From Thalassospira sp. (lineage in GTDB: Bacteria > Pseudomonadota > Alphaproteobacteria > Rhodospirillales > Thalassospiraceae): DNA of 64,000 nucleotides. Positions 44,626 to 54,209 of this stretch are shown here, one piece after another; position 1 is the first letter of the stretch; each line of letters starts with the position of its first letter. The position numbers and the translations under genes are program-made. The notes below the pieces were generated by a model that saw only the letters and a list, made by a program, of their open reading frames with translations, did no database searches and was not told the origin of the DNA. The stretch is taken from the NCBI RefSeq assembly GCF_030690045.1, contig NZ_JAUYHK010000022.1, forward strand, positions 62,001 through 126,000, given 5' to 3'.

Positions 44626-44901
44626 CTAGTCTTCGTGAAATCCGGCCTCGACCAGATCGGTCAGCGCGCCCAGCGCCTTTGCCCCTTCACTGCCCGAAAC
44701 TTCGATTTCAATATCGGTGCCGGTTGATGCTGCCAGCATCATCAGCCCCATGATCGACACCCCCGAAACCTCGGTGCCGCGATTGCGCACCATGACGCGG
44801 GCGTCAAATTCGCCTGCCAGTTTAACAAATTTTGCCGCTGCCCGCGCGTGCAAACCGCGCTGATTGACAATGGTCACGATCCGCTTTTCAGTCTGCCCCA
44901 T
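44626..44901 (-). CDS. ptsH: Phosphocarrier protein HPr
   Basis: A 91-residue HPr with phospho-His18 in NQRGLHARAAAKF and the regulatory Ser49 in GVSIMGLMMLAAS, the site used by HprK. It relays phosphate from EI to the EIIA of this cluster. Having both sites fits the HprK gene three genes upstream. Confidence 0.95.
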   Translation of the reverse strand: MGQTEKRIVTIVNQRGLHARAAAKFVKLAGEFDARVMVRNRGTEVSGVSIMGLMMLAASTGTDIEIEVSGSEGAKALGALTDLVEAGFHED

Positions 44902-44964
44902 TTTTGTCCCCGCTTGTCCGGGCCAGCGCAGCCGGTCGCTGTCTGACCCGAAATAATATTGTTT

Positions 44965-45369
44965 TTATTCCTCGCCGCTCAGCAAACGCGACGCGACATT
45001 GATATATTTGCGGCCGGCTTCTTGTGCCGCATTGACCGATTCGGTCAAAGTGCCGTCAATCCGTACCGAGGCCAGTTTGATCAAAAGCGGCAAATTGACC
45101 CCGGCAATGACTTCGACATGGGCCTGTTCCATGATCGAAATCGCCAGATTGGACGGGGTGCCGCCAAACATGTCGGTCAACAGCACAACCCCCTTGCCGG
45201 TATCGACCTTGCCGACACAGGCCAGAATATCGGCGCGCCGTTTTTCCATGTCGTCATCCGGCCCGATGCACACAACAGCAATATTTTCCTGCGGACCAAC
45301 CACATGTTCCAGCGCCGCAACAAATTCCCTTGCCAGATCGCCGTGGGTGACAAGCACCATTCCGATCAT
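44965..45369 (-). CDS. PTS system mannose-family EIIA component
   Basis: A 134-residue EIIA(Man)-type protein with the active His9 in MVLVTHGDLAREFV and MFGGTPSNLAI. In this setting it is a phosphorylation-state signal rather than part of a sugar transporter. The ATG at 45369 is the family start. The ATG lies close to the end of rapZ on the same strand. Confidence 0.93.
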   Translation of the reverse strand: MIGMVLVTHGDLAREFVAALEHVVGPQENIAVVCIGPDDDMEKRRADILACVGKVDTGKGVVLLTDMFGGTPSNLAISIMEQAHVEVIAGVNLPLLIKLASVRIDGTLTESVNAAQEAGRKYINVASRLLSGEE

Positions 45370-45382
45370 GCCGTTTTCTCCA

Positions 45383-46333
45383 TCATATCGCTTCTCCCCC
45401 AGATTTCTGTTCATCCGGCTCGGCCGGTTTGTCCCGATGGCTGAGATGAACATCATAGCCAAGCTGGCCAATCCAGTCATTTAACAGCCGCGCAATATAA
45501 ACCGATCTGTGCTGTCCGCCAGTACAACCTATCGCAATGGTCAGATAGCTTTTGCCCTCTTCGGCGTATCGGGGCAAGATCGGCGCAATCAGATCTTTCA
45601 GACGGGTCATGAAACCGGCGAAATCGCCATCCTGTTCAATATAGCGCCCCACCCGGTCATCCAGCCCCGTACAAACGCGAAGCTCGGGATCATAATGCGG
45701 ATTGCGTAAAAAGCGCACATCAAAAACAAGGTCGGCCTCGCCCGGCAATCCCTGCCGAAACGAGAAACTTTTGACAAAGACCGACATGCCATCCTTGTCG
45801 CCAATATGGAACTGGTCCAAAAGGATCATGCGCAATTCGGCAGGTTTCAGACGCGATGTATCAATGATCATATCGGCCAGCGTCGCAATCGGCGCCATCA
45901 GCCGTTTTTCATGCGTGATGGCATCAATCAGCGGGCGGTCCTGAGTCAGGGGATGGGGCCTGCGGGTTTCGGTAAAGCGCCGCTGCAAAATCGTGGTGTC
46001 GGCATCAACAAACAATAATGTCAGTTCCAGCCCCGGCTGCGCACGCAAGGAACGGACAATATCGGCAAACTGATCCACGCCAAAATCACGGGTGCGGATA
46101 TCAAGGCCGATGGCACAAGGCGCACCCAGATCGGCATCGGACACCAGAAAATTGGGCAACAGGCGCAGTGGCAGATTATCGACCGCATCAAACCCGAAAT
46201 CTTCCAGGATTTTAAGGGTCGTCGTCCGGCCCGCCCCCGACACCCCGGTCACCAGCACCAGCCGCGCCGTTTGCTTGCCGATGCTGCCGTTTTCTTTGGC
46301 ATCGGCGGAATCTATCTGATCGGTTTGTGTCAT
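45383..46333 (-). CDS. rapZ: RNase adapter protein RapZ
   Basis: A 316-residue protein with an N-terminal P-loop (VLVTGVSGAGRTTTLKILED) and the RapZ C-terminus (SYLTIAIGCTGGQHRSVYIA), including the GCTGGxHRS ligand site. The Walker A Lys is Arg36, a change I recall as common in alphaproteobacterial RapZ. In enterics RapZ directs RNase E to the GlmZ RNA. Here the position between HprK and EIIA points to PTS-linked signalling. It overlaps hprK by four bases. Confidence 0.93.
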   Translation of the reverse strand: MTQTDQIDSADAKENGSIGKQTARLVLVTGVSGAGRTTTLKILEDFGFDAVDNLPLRLLPNFLVSDADLGAPCAIGLDIRTRDFGVDQFADIVRSLRAQPGLELTLLFVDADTTILQRRFTETRRPHPLTQDRPLIDAITHEKRLMAPIATLADMIIDTSRLKPAELRMILLDQFHIGDKDGMSVFVKSFSFRQGLPGEADLVFDVRFLRNPHYDPELRVCTGLDDRVGRYIEQDGDFAGFMTRLKDLIAPILPRYAEEGKSYLTIAIGCTGGQHRSVYIARLLNDWIGQLGYDVHLSHRDKPAEPDEQKSGGEAI

Positions 46334-46818
46334 ATCCGCGTCCGCATCTCGCCTGTTGCGATGGCCAGCGCCACTTCGATTTTCTCGGTTGCGGCAATTT
46401 CAAACGCCCATAACCGCCAGACCGGCACCGTAATCCCGCAGACAACATCATGATGGGGATCGGGCAGACGATCAACCTCTTCGGGCGGCACCAGATCAAT
46501 AATCACCCGGATATGTGCCTGTTTGCGATGGCGCACTTCGACCACGCCAATGCCGCGCACTTCCAGAAGACCCTCAATCACCGTCGGCACCCGTGCGATC
46601 AACGCGCCATTCTCGGCATGCAAAACCGTGCGGTCATCGGCCACAAGCCACCCGCCCCGCCGGATCAGCCGCAGGGAAAGATCGGATTTGCCAGCCCCCG
46701 ACGGTCCGCGCAACAAAACGCCATGACCGCGCAGGGCAACACAATTTGCGTGTATTTGTACCATGTCGGGCGAAACGATGATCGCGGGCACAGCGCTTGT
46801 CAAACGGCGAATGTGCAT
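46330..46818 (-). CDS. hprK: HPr kinase/phosphorylase, short alphaproteobacterial form
   Basis: A 162-residue protein holding only the catalytic half of HprK: Walker A GPSGAGKS (residues 38-45), WLVADDRT, and the signature IEVRGIGVVEVR-like segment (LLEVRGIGVVEVRHRK). It phosphorylates HPr on serine and can reverse this. The N-terminal domain of Firmicutes HprK is absent, as usual in this class. The start may be TTG 46830, ATG 46818 or ATG 46764. Confidence 0.9.
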   Translation of the reverse strand: MHIRRLTSAVPAIIVSPDMVQIHANCVALRGHGVLLRGPSGAGKSDLSLRLIRRGGWLVADDRTVLHAENGALIARVPTVIEGLLEVRGIGVVEVRHRKQAHIRVIIDLVPPEEVDRLPDPHHDVVCGITVPVWRLWAFEIAATEKIEVALAIATGEMRTRI

Positions 46819-46842
46819 TGCAGCGAACAAAAATGAAAAAGG

Positions 46843-48495
46843 TCACACCTGCAAGGGCAGACGCAAGGTAAAGCACGCCCCGGCGACCTTGCCATCGACC
46901 ATCCGGTTCGAGGCGGTCAGTTCGCCATTATGGGCCGCGACAATGCGCTGGGAAATCGACAGGCCCAACCCCGAATGCTGGCCGAATTTTTCGCCCTGCG
47001 GCCGTTCGGTATAGAACCGGTCAAAAACCGCACTTTCCTTGCCCGGCGGAATCCCCGGCCCGTCATCCTCAACCGTAATCACGGCCTCGTTTTTATCACG
47101 CCATGCCCGCACCCGGACTTCGCCACCCGGCGGGGAAAAGGTAATGGCATTGCTGATCAGATTGCGGAACACCTGAACCAGACGACTTTCAAGGGCCGGA
47201 ACCATCAGGTTTTCCGGGGCCTTGACCGTCACCGACGCCCCCCCCTCCGTCACATTGTAAAGTTCCGAAAGGGTTTGCAGCAAGGATCGCAGATCAGCAT
47301 TTTCGCTTTCGGCCCGCGACAATTCGGCATCCATGCGCGAATAATCGGAAATATCGCTGATCAGACGGTCCATGCGCTGCACGTCTTCGGCAATAACTTC
47401 CATCAGGCGGCGCTGGCGTTCCGGATCCTTGAGGCGCACCGCCGTTTCCACGGCACTGCGCAGCGAGGTCAGCGGATTTTTGATTTCATGGGCGACATCG
47501 GCGGCAAACCGTTCAATCGCATCCATCCGGTCCCACAGGGTTTCGGTCATATCGCGCAAGGTGCCCGACAAATCACCAATTTCATCATTGCGATCCGTCA
47601 GGTCCGGAATGGTAAATTGCCGGTTTTTGCTGCGCCGGACCCGTTCCGCCGCCCGCGCCAGCCGGTTCAGCGGCCGCGTAATCACCCCGGCCAGATAAAT
47701 CGACAACAACACCGTAATGCCAAAGGCAAACACAAAAATCTTGAGGATATCCAGCCGCACCGCCTGAAGGGCGGTTTCAATCTGATCGCCGGTTTTGGTC
47801 AGCATCACCGATGCCAGAACCCGTTTGAAACGCTGGACCGGCACCGCCACCGACAACACCCGCTGCCCCTGTGGGTCAACCCGCACCACGCCGCGTGAAT
47901 AACCGCCAAGGGCGGCACGGACTTCGGGATAATCGGCCGCGCTGGCAATCGGCGGATCAACATAAAGCGGCAAGGGCTTTTCACCCTCAAACAGGGTCAA
48001 AAGCCCGTCGGTCAGATAGCGCATGATTTCGGCAAACCGGTCTTCTTCGCCCGGCGGCGGCAAATCTTCGGCCTGCACCGCCCCGGCGCCAAAGGCCCGG
48101 ATATTGCGGCTGTCGGCAATCAGTTGCCCGTTGGCGGCAAACAGCCGGGTCCGCGCCCCGGTAATGCCGACAAGGCGGCGCACCATTTCCCGTGCGACTT
48201 CAAGTTTCACCCGTTCGGTGGCGTCATCCCCCGGCCCGACCGCCGATGTGGACAGGGCAGCCGCATACATTTCGGCCTGCACCGCCATCGCCTCAAGTTC
48301 CGAATGAATCAGTTCCTGTTTATAGCGACCCAGATACAAAATCCCCGCCACCAGCACAAAAAGCGCCAGCGCATTTACAGCCAGAATCCGCCACGTCAAC
48401 GGCGAAAACAGCCCGTGCCGTTCTTCCAGACGACCGGCACGATATTCGGATGGACCGGAACCGGGCGGGGTTCCGGATGCGGGATGTTCACTCAT
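46843..48495 (-). CDS. chvG: ChvG-type sensor histidine kinase
   Basis: A 550-residue membrane kinase with a helix at about 36-56, a large periplasmic sensor to about 245, a second helix (LKIFVFAFGITVLLSIYLAG), a HAMP segment (RPLNRLARAAERVRRSKNRQ) and HisKA with the phospho-His in FAADVAHEIKNPLTSL. The ATPase boxes are present (LISNAITFSPPGG, DDGPGIPPG, SGLGLSISQ). ChvG/ExoS senses acid or envelope stress and partners ChvI, encoded 71 bases upstream. Linkage to hprK is typical of alphaproteobacteria. Confidence 0.93.
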   Translation of the reverse strand: MSEHPASGTPPGSGPSEYRAGRLEERHGLFSPLTWRILAVNALALFVLVAGILYLGRYKQELIHSELEAMAVQAEMYAAALSTSAVGPGDDATERVKLEVAREMVRRLVGITGARTRLFAANGQLIADSRNIRAFGAGAVQAEDLPPPGEEDRFAEIMRYLTDGLLTLFEGEKPLPLYVDPPIASAADYPEVRAALGGYSRGVVRVDPQGQRVLSVAVPVQRFKRVLASVMLTKTGDQIETALQAVRLDILKIFVFAFGITVLLSIYLAGVITRPLNRLARAAERVRRSKNRQFTIPDLTDRNDEIGDLSGTLRDMTETLWDRMDAIERFAADVAHEIKNPLTSLRSAVETAVRLKDPERQRRLMEVIAEDVQRMDRLISDISDYSRMDAELSRAESENADLRSLLQTLSELYNVTEGGASVTVKAPENLMVPALESRLVQVFRNLISNAITFSPPGGEVRVRAWRDKNEAVITVEDDGPGIPPGKESAVFDRFYTERPQGEKFGQHSGLGLSISQRIVAAHNGELTASNRMVDGKVAGACFTLRLPLQV

Positions 48496-48566
48496 TCATA
48501 TCTGCATTTCAGGCTGAAGACACCTGTCACGGACCCGCACAGTTACAAGGCCGGACATAACCGGAA

Positions 48567-49307
48567 TCATCCCGGCACAACCACAGTGTCGCGATAACGA
48601 TACCCGACGCCGTACAGGGTTTCGATTTCCTTGAATTCGGTGTCGGTTTCGCGGAATTTCTTGCGCAGACGCTTGATGTGACTGTCGATGGTACGGTCAT
48701 CGACATAAATATGTTCGCCATACGCCGCATCAATCAGCTGATCGCGGTTTTTCACATGGCCCGGATGTTTTGCCAGCGCCTGAATCAACAGAAATTCGGT
48801 CACGGTCAGATTGACATGCTGGCCCTTCCAGCTGCACATATGGCGTGACGGGTCCAGCACCAGATCGCCGCGCTGAAGCATGTCATCCGATCCGTTGGGA
48901 CGAATGCCGCCCGCCCGCATCAATTCGGCACGCCGCAACAGGGTACGAATACGTTCCAGCAACAAACGCTGTGAAAACGGCTTTTTGATATAATCATCGG
49001 CCCCCATGCGCAAACCGGTCAGTTCATCGACCTCGTCATCCTTCGATGTCAGAAAGATCACCGGCATCTGGGTTTTCTTGCGCAAATGGGTCAGTAATTC
49101 CAGACCATCCATGCGCGGCATCTTGATATCGAGAATGGCCAGATCCGGCTCATCCCTGGTCAGGGCGTGCAAGGCTTCCGATCCGTCGGAATAGGTCGTG
49201 ACCTCATAACCTTCTTCTTCCAGCGCCATCGAAACCGATGTCAGAATGTTGCGATCGTCATCCACAAGTGCGATTTTGCTCACATTGGCCTCGTCATCTG
49301 GACACAT
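48567..49307 (-). CDS. chvI: ChvI-type response regulator
   Basis: A 246-residue OmpR-family regulator. The receiver domain starts [20 protein letters not shown] with the phospho-Asp in [13 protein letters not shown] and the switch Lys in DDYIKKPF. The winged-helix DNA-binding domain ends [16 protein letters not shown]. The start may be the ATG at 49307 or the GTG at 49283, which has a better GAGG site. It is the first gene of the chvI-chvG-hprK-rapZ-EIIA-HPr-EI run. Confidence 0.93.
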   Translation of the reverse strand: MCPDDEANVSKIALVDDDRNILTSVSMALEEEGYEVTTYSDGSEALHALTRDEPDLAILDIKMPRMDGLELLTHLRKKTQMPVIFLTSKDDEVDELTGLRMGADDYIKKPFSQRLLLERIRTLLRRAELMRAGGIRPNGSDDMLQRGDLVLDPSRHMCSWKGQHVNLTVTEFLLIQALAKHPGHVKNRDQLIDAAYGEHIYVDDRTIDSHIKRLRKKFRETDTEFKEIETLYGVGYRYRDTVVVPG

Positions 49308-49538
49308 AAAACTGATAATTGAACCTATCAAATTACATCCCATTGTGGCGAAAAAATAGCCGGTTGGGGCAAAATCAAGGTTTTAGATACAATATCGTAT
49401 TTGTTTTTTACCATATTCCCTATGCCCTGAAAGCCGGGTATTCATACCGGCAGATCAATGCGGGTTTATTGACTTCCCCGGTACAAACCCCATAAGTGTC
49501 ATCCAGCCTGTCACCAATCGCAGCAACAAAGGGCGGCA

Positions 49539-51311
49539 ATGTTCCATTGGCTCGTATCCTATAGCCGTGCATCGCTCAGCCTTGTCGGCCTTGCAGTTGC
49601 CGGGCTGGTTGTCTGGCTGGCGGTGAATGCGACCGGCAACCTGACCATCGACCAATTGCAACAAACCGCACAGGCGCGCCTTGCCCTTTATGAAAGCACC
49701 TTGCGCGCAACGGTCGAACGATATCGTTATTTGCCCTATGTCGTTTCACGCCACCACGAGGTTATCGATATTGTATCGGGAACCCGGCAGGCCGACACCG
49801 CCAATCAATATCTGAAGCAGGTCAATGACCGGTCCGGCGCGGCGGCCCTTTATGTCATGGATATTGATGGCATGACGGTCGCGGCCAGCAACTGGGGAAC
49901 CCCCGACAGTTTTGTCGGCAACGATTATGGCTTTCGATCCTATTTTCGCGACGCAGCAAGCGGTGGCGAAGGTTTCTTTTTCGGGGTCGGTGTCACAACC
50001 GGGCGATCGGGCCTGTTCATATCGCACCCGATTTTGAAAAACGGCACGATCATGGGTGTGGTGACGGTCAAAATCGAACTCGATGAACTGGAACAAAGCT
50101 GGCGCGGGGGCGGGGAAAGCGTGTTTGTGTCCGATGCAAACGGCGTCATCATCCTGACCAGCCGGGGCGACTGGAAATACCGGATGCTGCGCCCGCTGAG
50201 CGATCAGGAACGCGACACTATCGCCCGCAACCGGCAATATTACGGGCAGGAACTGATCCCGATGGATATCGACCCCGACCCGTCGGGCACGGAGGGTATC
50301 CTTGAAATCGGCGCTGACCGGTTTCTGCGCGATGTCAAACCAGTCAGCGGCAGCGACTGGAACCTGTCTTATCTGACGCCAATGGATTATGTCATCGAAC
50401 GGCAGATGACTGTCTTGTTGCTGTCGGCCATCGCATCGGGGCTGATTGTGCTGCTGGTTTTATTTCTGCGCGAACGCGAACTGAAACTGGCATCCCAGCG
50501 CAAATCCGAAGAATTTACCCGTATTCAGGCGCTTAATACCCGCCTTGAAGAAGAAATCGGCGAAAGACGCAAAACCGAGGCCGAACTGCGCGGCACCCAG
50601 CAGGAACTGGTTCAGGCCGGAAAACTGGCCGCCCTGGGTCAGATGTCGGCGGCCATCGCCCATGAAATCAATCAGCCGATTGCCGCCATCCGGACCTTTT
50701 GCGCCAGTGCCCGGCTGATGCTGGAACGCGGCCAAATCGACGGGCTGGATCAGAATGTCGCCCAAATCGCCGAACTGACCGAACGCATGGGGGCGATTAC
50801 CGGCCAACTGAAAACATTTTCGCGCAAATCAACCGGGGTTCTGGTCCCGGTTGATCTCAGAACCGCACTCGACAATGTCACCCGGTTGCTGGCATCGCAA
50901 CTTCAGACCGAAGGATGCGTATTGTCGCTGTGGCAACAGGAACCCGATCTGATTGTCCATGCCGATCTGGTCCGGATTGAACAGGTTTTTGTCAATGTCA
51001 TGCGCAACGCGCTTGATGCCATGGAGGGATGCCACAACAAGCAAATTGCGGTTTATCTTGAACGGTCGGGCAATTTCGCCATTGTCCGGATCATTGATAC
51101 CGGCCCGGGCATTGATGACGAAACCATCGATTTTCTGTTTGATCCGTTCTTTACCACCAAGGAACCGGGACAGGGGGTTGGCCTTGGCCTGTCGGTTTCC
51201 TACGGGATCGTGCGCGATTTCGGCGGCAATATCAAAGCCGGTAACAATGCCGGGGCCGGGGCCTGTTTTGAAATTCAATTGCCCTTGATGCAGGGGGACC
51301 CGCCATCATGA
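49539..51311 (+). CDS. dctB: DctB-type sensor histidine kinase
   Basis: A 590-residue membrane kinase. The first helix is at about 10-30, a periplasmic double Cache/PAS sensor runs to about 285 ([32 protein letters not shown]), and the second helix is at about 291-310. A coiled coil ([20 protein letters not shown]) and HisKA follow, with the phospho-His in [17 protein letters not shown], then an intact ATPase ([32 protein letters not shown]). DctB proteins sense C4-dicarboxylates. Its stop overlaps the dctD start by four bases. Confidence 0.93.
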   Translation: MFHWLVSYSRASLSLVGLAVAGLVVWLAVNATGNLTIDQLQQTAQARLALYESTLRATVERYRYLPYVVSRHHEVIDIVSGTRQADTANQYLKQVNDRSGAAALYVMDIDGMTVAASNWGTPDSFVGNDYGFRSYFRDAASGGEGFFFGVGVTTGRSGLFISHPILKNGTIMGVVTVKIELDELEQSWRGGGESVFVSDANGVIILTSRGDWKYRMLRPLSDQERDTIARNRQYYGQELIPMDIDPDPSGTEGILEIGADRFLRDVKPVSGSDWNLSYLTPMDYVIERQMTVLLLSAIASGLIVLLVLFLRERELKLASQRKSEEFTRIQALNTRLEEEIGERRKTEAELRGTQQELVQAGKLAALGQMSAAIAHEINQPIAAIRTFCASARLMLERGQIDGLDQNVAQIAELTERMGAITGQLKTFSRKSTGVLVPVDLRTALDNVTRLLASQLQTEGCVLSLWQQEPDLIVHADLVRIEQVFVNVMRNALDAMEGCHNKQIAVYLERSGNFAIVRIIDTGPGIDDETIDFLFDPFFTTKEPGQGVGLGLSVSYGIVRDFGGNIKAGNNAGAGACFEIQLPLMQGDPPS

Positions 51312-52693
51312 CATCGCACCTTTCCGAACCCCAGGTCATCATTGTCGATGACGAAGCCGCGATGCGGGCCAGCCTGTCACAATGGCTGGAACTGTCGGGT
51401 TATAAAGTGCGCAGCCATGCCAATCCGCAAACGGCGCAAAAAGACATCACCGCCCGGTTTGCCGGGGTAATCCTGACCGATGTCAAAATGCCCGGTATGG
51501 ATGGCATCACCTTTGCCAAATCGGTTTTTGCCATTGATCGCGACATCCCGGTGATCCTGATGACCGGGCATGGCGATGTGCCGATGGCGGTGGAGGCGAT
51601 GAAGATCGGGGCCTATGATTTTATCGAAAAACCGTTCGAGCCGCGCGACATTCTGGGCACCATTGACCGGGCCATCGAAAAACGCAAACTGGTGATCGAA
51701 AACCGCCTGTTGCGCATGCAGGTTTCGCAAAAAAGCAGCCTGGACAGCCGCCTGATCGGCAACAGCCGGGCCATGCAGGCCCTGAAAGCCGAAATTGCCA
51801 ATATCGCCCCGACCGGGGTTGCGGTCTTGATTTCGGGCGAAACCGGCACCGGCAAGGAACTGGTCGCCCGCGCCATTCATGACCTTGGCCCGCACCATGA
51901 CCGGCGTTTTGTTGCCGTCAATTGTGCGGCCATTCCCGAAAACACCGCCGAAAGCGAGCTTTTCGGGCATGAAAAAGGGGCCTTTACCGGGGCCGCCGCA
52001 CGCCGCATCGGCTGGGTCGAACATGCCGATAACGGCACGCTGTTTCTCGATGAAATTTCAAGCATGCCCCTTGCCTTGCAGGCCAAGCTGCTGCGTGTGA
52101 TCGAACAGCGCGAAGTGGTTCGGGTCGGGTCCAATATCCCGGTCAAAATCAATTTTCGCCTGATCTGTGCCACCAACGAAGACCTTGTAAAAGCCGTGGC
52201 CGAACGGCGGTTCCGCGAAGATCTTTTGTTTCGCATCAATACGTTTGAACTCAAAATCGCCCCGTTGAAACAACGCACGGAAGATATCCCCCACTTGTTT
52301 GATATCTTTGCCGAACGCGCGGCAGAAACATTTGAAAGACCCTATGAAAAGCCCCCCGCAAGCCTGTTGGCCCGCTTGCTGGACCATGACTGGCCGGGCA
52401 ATATCCGGGAATTGAAAAATCTGGCGGAACGTTATGTTCTTCTGACCGGCACCGCCCAGGAAAAATGGCCGCGCCTGTTTCGACCCGGCCCCGATCAGAC
52501 GGCCCCGGAATCAGGAACCGGAACCGGTCAAACCCTGACAGACCGGATGCGCCGCTTTGAACAACAGATCATTCGCGACGCCCTTGATCGCCATAACGGC
52601 AACATCAAGGCGGTTATGGATGAACTCGACCTGCCGCGTCGTACCCTGAATGAAAAAATGAAAAAGCTCGATCTGCGCCGCGACGCTCCCTGA
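51308..52693 (+). CDS. dctD: DctD-type sigma-54-dependent response regulator
   Basis: A 461-residue NtrC-family activator. The receiver has the phospho-Asp in VILTDVKMPGMDG. The AAA+ domain has Walker A SGETGTGKE and the GAFTGA loop that contacts sigma-54 (GHEKGAFTGAAARR). The C-terminal Fis-type HTH reads IKAVMDELDLPRRTLNEKMK. It should drive the sigma-54 promoter at 52862 in front of the TAXI-TRAP genes. Confidence 0.94.
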   Translation: MTSHLSEPQVIIVDDEAAMRASLSQWLELSGYKVRSHANPQTAQKDITARFAGVILTDVKMPGMDGITFAKSVFAIDRDIPVILMTGHGDVPMAVEAMKIGAYDFIEKPFEPRDILGTIDRAIEKRKLVIENRLLRMQVSQKSSLDSRLIGNSRAMQALKAEIANIAPTGVAVLISGETGTGKELVARAIHDLGPHHDRRFVAVNCAAIPENTAESELFGHEKGAFTGAAARRIGWVEHADNGTLFLDEISSMPLALQAKLLRVIEQREVVRVGSNIPVKINFRLICATNEDLVKAVAERRFREDLLFRINTFELKIAPLKQRTEDIPHLFDIFAERAAETFERPYEKPPASLLARLLDHDWPGNIRELKNLAERYVLLTGTAQEKWPRLFRPGPDQTAPESGTGTGQTLTDRMRRFEQQIIRDALDRHNGNIKAVMDELDLPRRTLNEKMKKLDLRRDAP

Positions 52694-52751
52694 CAGGACA
52701 ATTTGTGCCAACGCCATTTGATGATACCCTGCGATGGAGCGTGACTGGAAA

Positions 52752-52803
52752 ATCGGCAATTTTTTGCTTATGTCGGCGTCACAATCGGCAAAAAACCGCC
52801 GAT
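52752..52803. promoter_or_regulatory. Candidate DctD upstream activating sites
   Basis: ATCGGCAA occurs at 52752-52759 and 52784-52791, 32 bp (three turns) apart. The second copy is part of a dyad ATCGGC...GCCGAT (52784-52803). The sites lie 60-110 bp upstream of the sigma-54 promoter, the usual range for an NtrC-type activator. Confidence 0.5.
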
Positions 52804-52861
52804 GACATTGATTATGATTCAGCAGCCCTTTGATTTTAAAACAAAATAATATTGGGCAATC

Positions 52862-52877
52862 TGGCATGACACTTGCG
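52862..52877 (+). promoter_or_regulatory. Sigma-54 promoter of the TAXI-TRAP operon
   Basis: TGGCATGACACTTGCG fits the -24/-12 consensus (TGGCAC-N5-TTGC). The invariant GG (52863-52864) and GC (52875-52876) are exactly ten bases apart. It is the only obvious promoter between dctD and the binding-protein gene, and it implies a leader of about 260 nt. Confidence 0.85.
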
Positions 52878-52928
52878 TGTGTCGGCCAAAATAACAAAAA
52901 CCAATACGGCTATCGGGAGGAACATCAC

Positions 52929-52958
52929 ATGCCTTGCAGGGCGTTTTTACGGTCATGA
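52929..52958 (+). other. Possible nine-residue leader ORF in the TAXI mRNA leader
   Basis: An ATG eight bases after a strong GGGAGG site opens a frame MPCRAFLRS and then stops. The context GGGAGGAACATCACATG resembles that of the true gene start (GGGAGGAAGTCACAATG). It may be a translated leader or the remnant of a duplicated gene start. Confidence 0.35.
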
Positions 52959-53151
52959 TCCTGGAATGTCTGAACTGCCCCATCGGGTTTGCAGTCCGGA
53001 TTTCTGTGCTCTGTCCGCTTTGACCTGCATTTGTGCGCTAGTGTGCCTTTCGGGATTACCTTAACATCATCTACTGTCCGATATCGTGGCCTTCTGCCTT
53101 TCGGGGACAGGCCACGTCAAAAAACCACGACATCCAAGGGAGGAAGTCACA

Positions 53152-54102
53152 ATGACATCTATCGCAACGAAATCCGTTCTGGCTGGCGTTATTGCCGCGA
53201 CACTCAGCATCGGCAGCCTGTCGGTTGCCAAGGCCGATGAATTTATCAATGTTCTTTCCGGGGGCACCTCGGGCGTTTATTATCCGCTGGGTGCGGCCCT
53301 TGCCAATATTTACGGCGAAAAGATCGAGGGCGCCCGTACCCAGGTCCAGTCAACCAAGGCATCGGTTGAAAACCTCAATCTGTTGCAGGCCGGCAAGGGT
53401 GAAATTGCGTTTGCCCTTGGGGATTCGGTGAAACTGGCATGGGAAGGCAACGAAGAAGTCGGCTTCAAGGCCCCGCTTGACAAGCTGCGCGGGATTGCGG
53501 CGATTTATCCGAACTATATCCAGATTGTCGCCTCCAAGGAATCCGGCATTACCTCGCTTGCCGATCTGAAAGGCAAAAGCCTGTCGGTTGGTGCGCCGAA
53601 ATCCGGTACCGAACTGAATGCCCGTGCGATTTTTGGCGCGGCGGGCATGTCCTATGACGATCTGGGCAAGGTCGAATATCTGCCCTTCGCCGAATCCGTC
53701 GAACTGATCAAAAACCGTCAGCTTGATGCCACCTTGCAGTCTGCCGGTCTGGGCGTTGCCTCGCTCAAGGATCTGTCAACCTCGATGGAAGTCGTGATTG
53801 TGGAAGTTCCGGAAGATGTCGTGTCCGCACTGGGCGCGCCTTATATCTATGCCACCATTCCGGCAGGCACCTATGAAGGTCAGGATGCCGATGTCAGCAC
53901 GGTTGCTGTCGTCAACTTCCTGGTCACTCATTCCGATGTGCCCGAAGAAACCGCCTATCAGATGACCAAACAATTGTTTGAAAATCTGCCCGCAATGACC
54001 GCCGCCCACAGTGCCGCCCGCGCCATCAGCCTCGACAGCGCACTGGACGGTATGCCGGTTCCGCTGCATCCGGGTGCGGAACGCTTTTACACCACCAGAT
54101 AG
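53152..54102 (+). CDS. TAXI-family TRAP transporter substrate-binding protein
   Basis: A 316-residue periplasmic protein. The signal peptide ends SVAKA at residue 28. The mature part starts DEFINVLSGGTSGVYYPLGAALA, the TAXI hallmark, with LGDSVKLAW and GKSLSVGAPKSGTELNARAI. TAXI proteins bind glutamate/glutamine, C4-dicarboxylates or related acids. GGGAGGA precedes the ATG. Sigma-54 and DctBD control is implied by the upstream promoter. Confidence 0.94.
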   Translation: MTSIATKSVLAGVIAATLSIGSLSVAKADEFINVLSGGTSGVYYPLGAALANIYGEKIEGARTQVQSTKASVENLNLLQAGKGEIAFALGDSVKLAWEGNEEVGFKAPLDKLRGIAAIYPNYIQIVASKESGITSLADLKGKSLSVGAPKSGTELNARAIFGAAGMSYDDLGKVEYLPFAESVELIKNRQLDATLQSAGLGVASLKDLSTSMEVVIVEVPEDVVSALGAPYIYATIPAGTYEGQDADVSTVAVVNFLVTHSDVPEETAYQMTKQLFENLPAMTAAHSAARAISLDSALDGMPVPLHPGAERFYTTR

Positions 54103-54122
54103 TCAGAACCACCCTTCAACAG

Positions 54123-54151
54123 ACCGGTCAGGGACAGATGCCCTGACCGGT
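54123..54151 (+). terminator. Hairpin between the TAXI receptor and permease genes
   Basis: ACCGGTCAGGG (54123-54133) and CCCTGACCGGT (54141-54151) make a perfect 11-pair stem with a seven-base loop, followed by GCCTGTTTT. Inside the operon it probably gives partial termination or protects the receptor mRNA end, so more receptor than permease is made. Confidence 0.7.
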
Positions 54152-54209
54152 GCCTGTTTTGATATCCTGATATTATGTGTTTAAGCCGTATCTCTGCCGG
54201 GGACCCGAC

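Noticed and set aside
52873-53064. 63-codon frame in the TAXI leader
   Set aside because: Starts without a ribosome site at the transcription start expected for the sigma-54 promoter and has no family features.
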